Under the pieces are notes generated by a model that had not been told where the DNA came from, made no database searches, and was given only the letters and a program-made list of their open reading frames with translations. The position numbers and the translations under genes are program-made. This document shows positions 6,113 to 7,655 of a stretch of 7,655 bases of DNA, one piece after another (position 1 is the stretch's first letter; every line of letters starts with the position of its first letter). Source of the stretch: Myxococcales bacterium (lineage in GTDB: Bacteria > Myxococcota_A > Polyangia > Polyangiales > Polyangiaceae); assembly GCA_025362165.1 (NCBI GenBank), contig JANYHY010000514.1, positions 1 to 7,655 on the forward strand, written 5' to 3'.

Positions 6113-6496
6113 CTAACGCTTCTTTCTAACCCAGTTATCCAAGCACTCTGGGTGCATGCCGCCATCGGCGTCGCTCCAGAGTACTTCTGAACCCGCTTTA
6201 TACCTTCTTGCGCAGACGACACAGTCACCACCGAGCGGGCTCGTAATCGGTTTAGGTGCGTCCGTCACCGCGCGCGCTCCGCGCTTGGACGAGACCTTGC
6301 GCGCTGGCGTCTGCTTGCGCGAAGGCGGTGTCTTTCGTGGGATGGGAGATGGCCTTCGCGTCGCGGGCTCCACGAGCTGCAGGCCGTGCTCGCGGATCAG
6401 CTTGGCAGCGAGGAAGGCCGCGTTGCGCGCCTCGTTCGCGTTCGGCGACGCCGCAAGAGCCAACAGCTTCTGCACGCGATCGAGCACGGTGGCCAT
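6113..6496 (-). CDS. DUF2786 protein with C-terminal CxxC/HxxC motif
   Basis: The 127-residue product starts MATVLDRVQKLLALAAS. Residues about 5-42 match the DUF2786 pattern: KLLALA, SPNANEARNAAF, AKLIREHGL. Its function is not known. A basic, Pro-rich linker (about 44-88) follows, probably disordered. The C-terminal part has C92-VV-C95 and H115-PE-C118, an arrangement suited to one zinc ion as a small treble-clef or zinc-ribbon-like finger, followed by basic WVRKKR. Together this suggests a nucleic-acid or protein-binding adaptor, but that is inference. The frame continues upstream to 6673, but ATG 6496 gives the domain start and the longer part overlaps the opposite-strand lipoprotein gene. 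It is likely the first gene of an operon with the small lipoprotein 4 nt downstream. The upstream bases give CATTCT, 5 nt from ATG, one base off TANNNT. Confidence 0.85.
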   Translation of the reverse strand: MATVLDRVQKLLALAASPNANEARNAAFLAAKLIREHGLQLVEPATRRPSPIPRKTPPSRKQTPARKVSSKRGARAVTDAPKPITSPLGGDCVVCARRYKAGSEVLWSDADGGMHPECLDNWVRKKR

Positions 6497-6528
6497 GCCG
6501 TAGAATGGCACAAACCCGGCGTGCGGCG

Positions 6529-6534
6529 TACTGT
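6529..6534 (+). promoter_or_regulatory. Candidate -10 box (TACTGT) for the IgGFc-type lipoprotein
   Basis: TACTGT fits TANNNT and ends 6 nt before the ATG at 6541, with no Shine-Dalgarno between. A partial sigma-54-like sequence lies at 6506-6521 as an alternative. The divergent gap to the DUF2786 gene is only 44 bp. Confidence 0.3.
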
Positions 6535-6540
6535 GGCCGA

Positions 6541-7655
6541 ATGCGAGTGGCTCTCTTTCTTCGCTTGGTTGGCGCCTCGCTCGCGGCCGCTGGGTTGGCC
6601 CTCGCGTGCGGATCTCGCACGGGTCTGCTCGTACCCGATGACGTGCTCGCCGACGCGCACCCAGACGTGACATTGGATGGCCCCATCAACGGGGATGGGC
6701 CGCTCTTCGAGGGTGGCCGCCTGGACGTCACGAACGACTGCGCGGACTCGGGCGCTTATTGCGATCCTTCGGACCTCGGCTTCGTGTGGCAGTGCGGGCA
6801 CAGGAGCATCCAGTGCAGCTCGATCGAGCAGTGCTCGATGGGCAAATGCGTCAACCCATGCGTCGACACGCTCGGGCAAGACACCTCGAACGGCTGCGAG
6901 TTCTACGCGATGGAGATGGACCTCACGCCAGAGGCCGTAGGCGTCTGCTACGCGGTCTTCATCGTCAATCAGTGGAGCACGGGGGAGGCCGCGAAGATCC
7001 AAGTCGATCTCGGCGGCCAAGTGATGCCGGTCGCCCAGTTCACTCGCATCCCAGCAGGCTTCGGGACGCAAACCACTTATCAGCCGTTCAACGCGGCGAC
7101 CGGTCTGCCGAAGGACCAAATCGCGATCATGTTCTTGTCCCGCGATCCGGCGGCGCTCCAAGATCCTAATCCGATATCGCCGCGCAGGCTCGCGAGCTGT
7201 CCAAACGGGGTCATCCCCGCGGTCGTCGGCGACGCCGCTTTGCATGGAACCGGCAAATCCAAAGCGTTTCACATCAAGACGAACGTGCCGGTAGTTGCCT
7301 ATCAGATGTTGCCTTATGGCGCGGGTCGCGCGCGCGTCACGGGCGCTACTTTGTTATTCCCCACCAACGTATGGGACACCAACTACGTCGCCGCCAACGC
7401 GTACGCGGCGCCCTCCAGCTTCCAGGAGGATCGCATCGGCCCCACCATGTCAATCCTCGCGTCGATGGACAACACCGTCGTGAGCATTTTGCCGACGACG
7501 CCGATCATCGCGGGCGGCGGGCTGGCGGGGACTCCTGCGAACGTGACTGGCAACTACTCACTCAACAAAGGTGAGTACCTACAGTTCACTCAACACATCG
7601 AGCTCACGGGCTCGGCGATCCAAAGCAACAACCCAATCGCGGTCATCGGTGGGGC
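6541..7655 (+). CDS. IgGFc-binding-family surface lipoprotein, N-terminal 371 codons (runs off window)
   Basis: An open frame from ATG 6541 continues past the window end. Residues 1-22 form a lipoprotein signal with C23 in LALAC; the mature protein begins CGSRTGL. A linker (about 30-65) rich in Asp and Gly follows, then a Cys-rich stretch with eight cysteines at 67, 74, 85, 92, 98, 103, 107 and 119, ending in GCEFYAMEMDL. From about 120 to the edge the sequence matches the pattern of the IgGFc-binding N-terminal domain (PF17517-type): YAVFIVNQW, the VPVVAYQMLPYG segment at 249-260, LLFPTNVWDTNYV at 271-283, SILASMDNTVVSILP, the GEYLQF segment, and LTGSAIQSNNPIAVIGG. Myxobacteria encode many such proteins; despite the name, antibody binding is not implied and an adhesive or surface role is inference. 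Two further cysteines (136, 220) lie inside the domain. Usual family length suggests roughly another 150-250 residues beyond the window. Confidence 0.88.
   Translation, partial: MRVALFLRLVGASLAAAGLALACGSRTGLLVPDDVLADAHPDVTLDGPINGDGPLFEGGRLDVTNDCADSGAYCDPSDLGFVWQCGHRSIQCSSIEQCSMGKCVNPCVDTLGQDTSNGCEFYAMEMDLTPEAVGVCYAVFIVNQWSTGEAAKIQVDLGGQVMPVAQFTRIPAGFGTQTTYQPFNAATGLPKDQIAIMFLSRDPAALQDPNPISPRRLASCPNGVIPAVVGDAALHGTGKSKAFHIKTNVPVVAYQMLPYGAGRARVTGATLLFPTNVWDTNYVAANAYAAPSSFQEDRIGPTMSILASMDNTVVSILPTTPIIAGGGLAGTPANVTGNYSLNKGEYLQFTQHIELTGSAIQSNNPIAVIGG

Noticed and set aside
6506..6521. Sigma-54-like promoter: TGGCAC with GG-N10-GC spacing before the IgGFc-type gene
   Set aside because: The -24 half is perfect but the -12 half is CGGCG, sharing only the GC with TTGCA. 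A single match in GC-rich DNA is weak.
6397..7272. A 291-codon minus-strand open frame opposite the IgGFc-type gene
   Set aside because: The plus-strand frame has a signal peptide, ordered cysteines and a recognisable domain; the minus reading has none of these.

Overview
The window reads as a stretch of a high-GC myxobacterial chromosome (Myxococcota, probably Polyangiales/Sorangiineae-like). Reasons: strong G/C preference at third codon positions; a transmembrane Ser/Thr kinase followed by a secreted TPR protein; a PilZ protein resembling the Myxococcales-specific subfamily; an IgGFc-binding-type lipoprotein; and a Cys-rich small lipoprotein. This placement comes from gene content and style, not from a marker gene.

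Layout. (1) 1-1580, minus strand: a Hanks-type Ser/Thr kinase with one transmembrane segment, followed 26 bp downstream by the N-terminal part of an exported TPR protein that leaves the window. (2) 1581-2189: 609 bp with no convincing gene. It holds a G-run tract with G-quadruplex potential, two diverged copies of a 54-bp repeat, a perfect 8-bp hairpin and lower third-position GC. (3) 2190-3842, minus: an acyl-CoA synthetase/AMP-forming ligase. (4) 3907-4344, plus, divergent from the ligase: a single-domain PilZ protein. (5) 4360-4821, minus: an unrecognised small membrane-anchored protein, convergent with PilZ. (6) 4878-5798, plus: nadA, quinolinate synthase. (7) 5803-6496, minus: a DUF2786 protein with a C-terminal CxxC/HxxC motif and a tightly coupled small Cys-rich lipoprotein. 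(8) 6541-7655, plus, running off the end: an IgGFc-binding-family lipoprotein.

How the genes relate. There is no single pathway. The kinase/TPR pair is a likely signalling unit, PilZ a likely regulator of motility or surface behaviour, the ligase and NadA are metabolic, and the two lipoproteins are cell-surface proteins. The DUF2786 gene and the small lipoprotein gene probably form a two-gene operon.

Most notable. First, six of the seven likely first-in-transcript genes have a TANNNT hexamer ending 6-10 nt before the start codon and no clear Shine-Dalgarno, which suggests leaderless or near-leaderless mRNAs from promoters without a recognisable -35. Second, the 1581-2189 gap contains a duplicated element whose minus-strand reading keeps 12 of 18 residues through partly synonymous codon changes, so it may be a decayed coding or mobile repeat. 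I see no CRISPR array, tRNA, rRNA, insertion sequence or obvious defence system.
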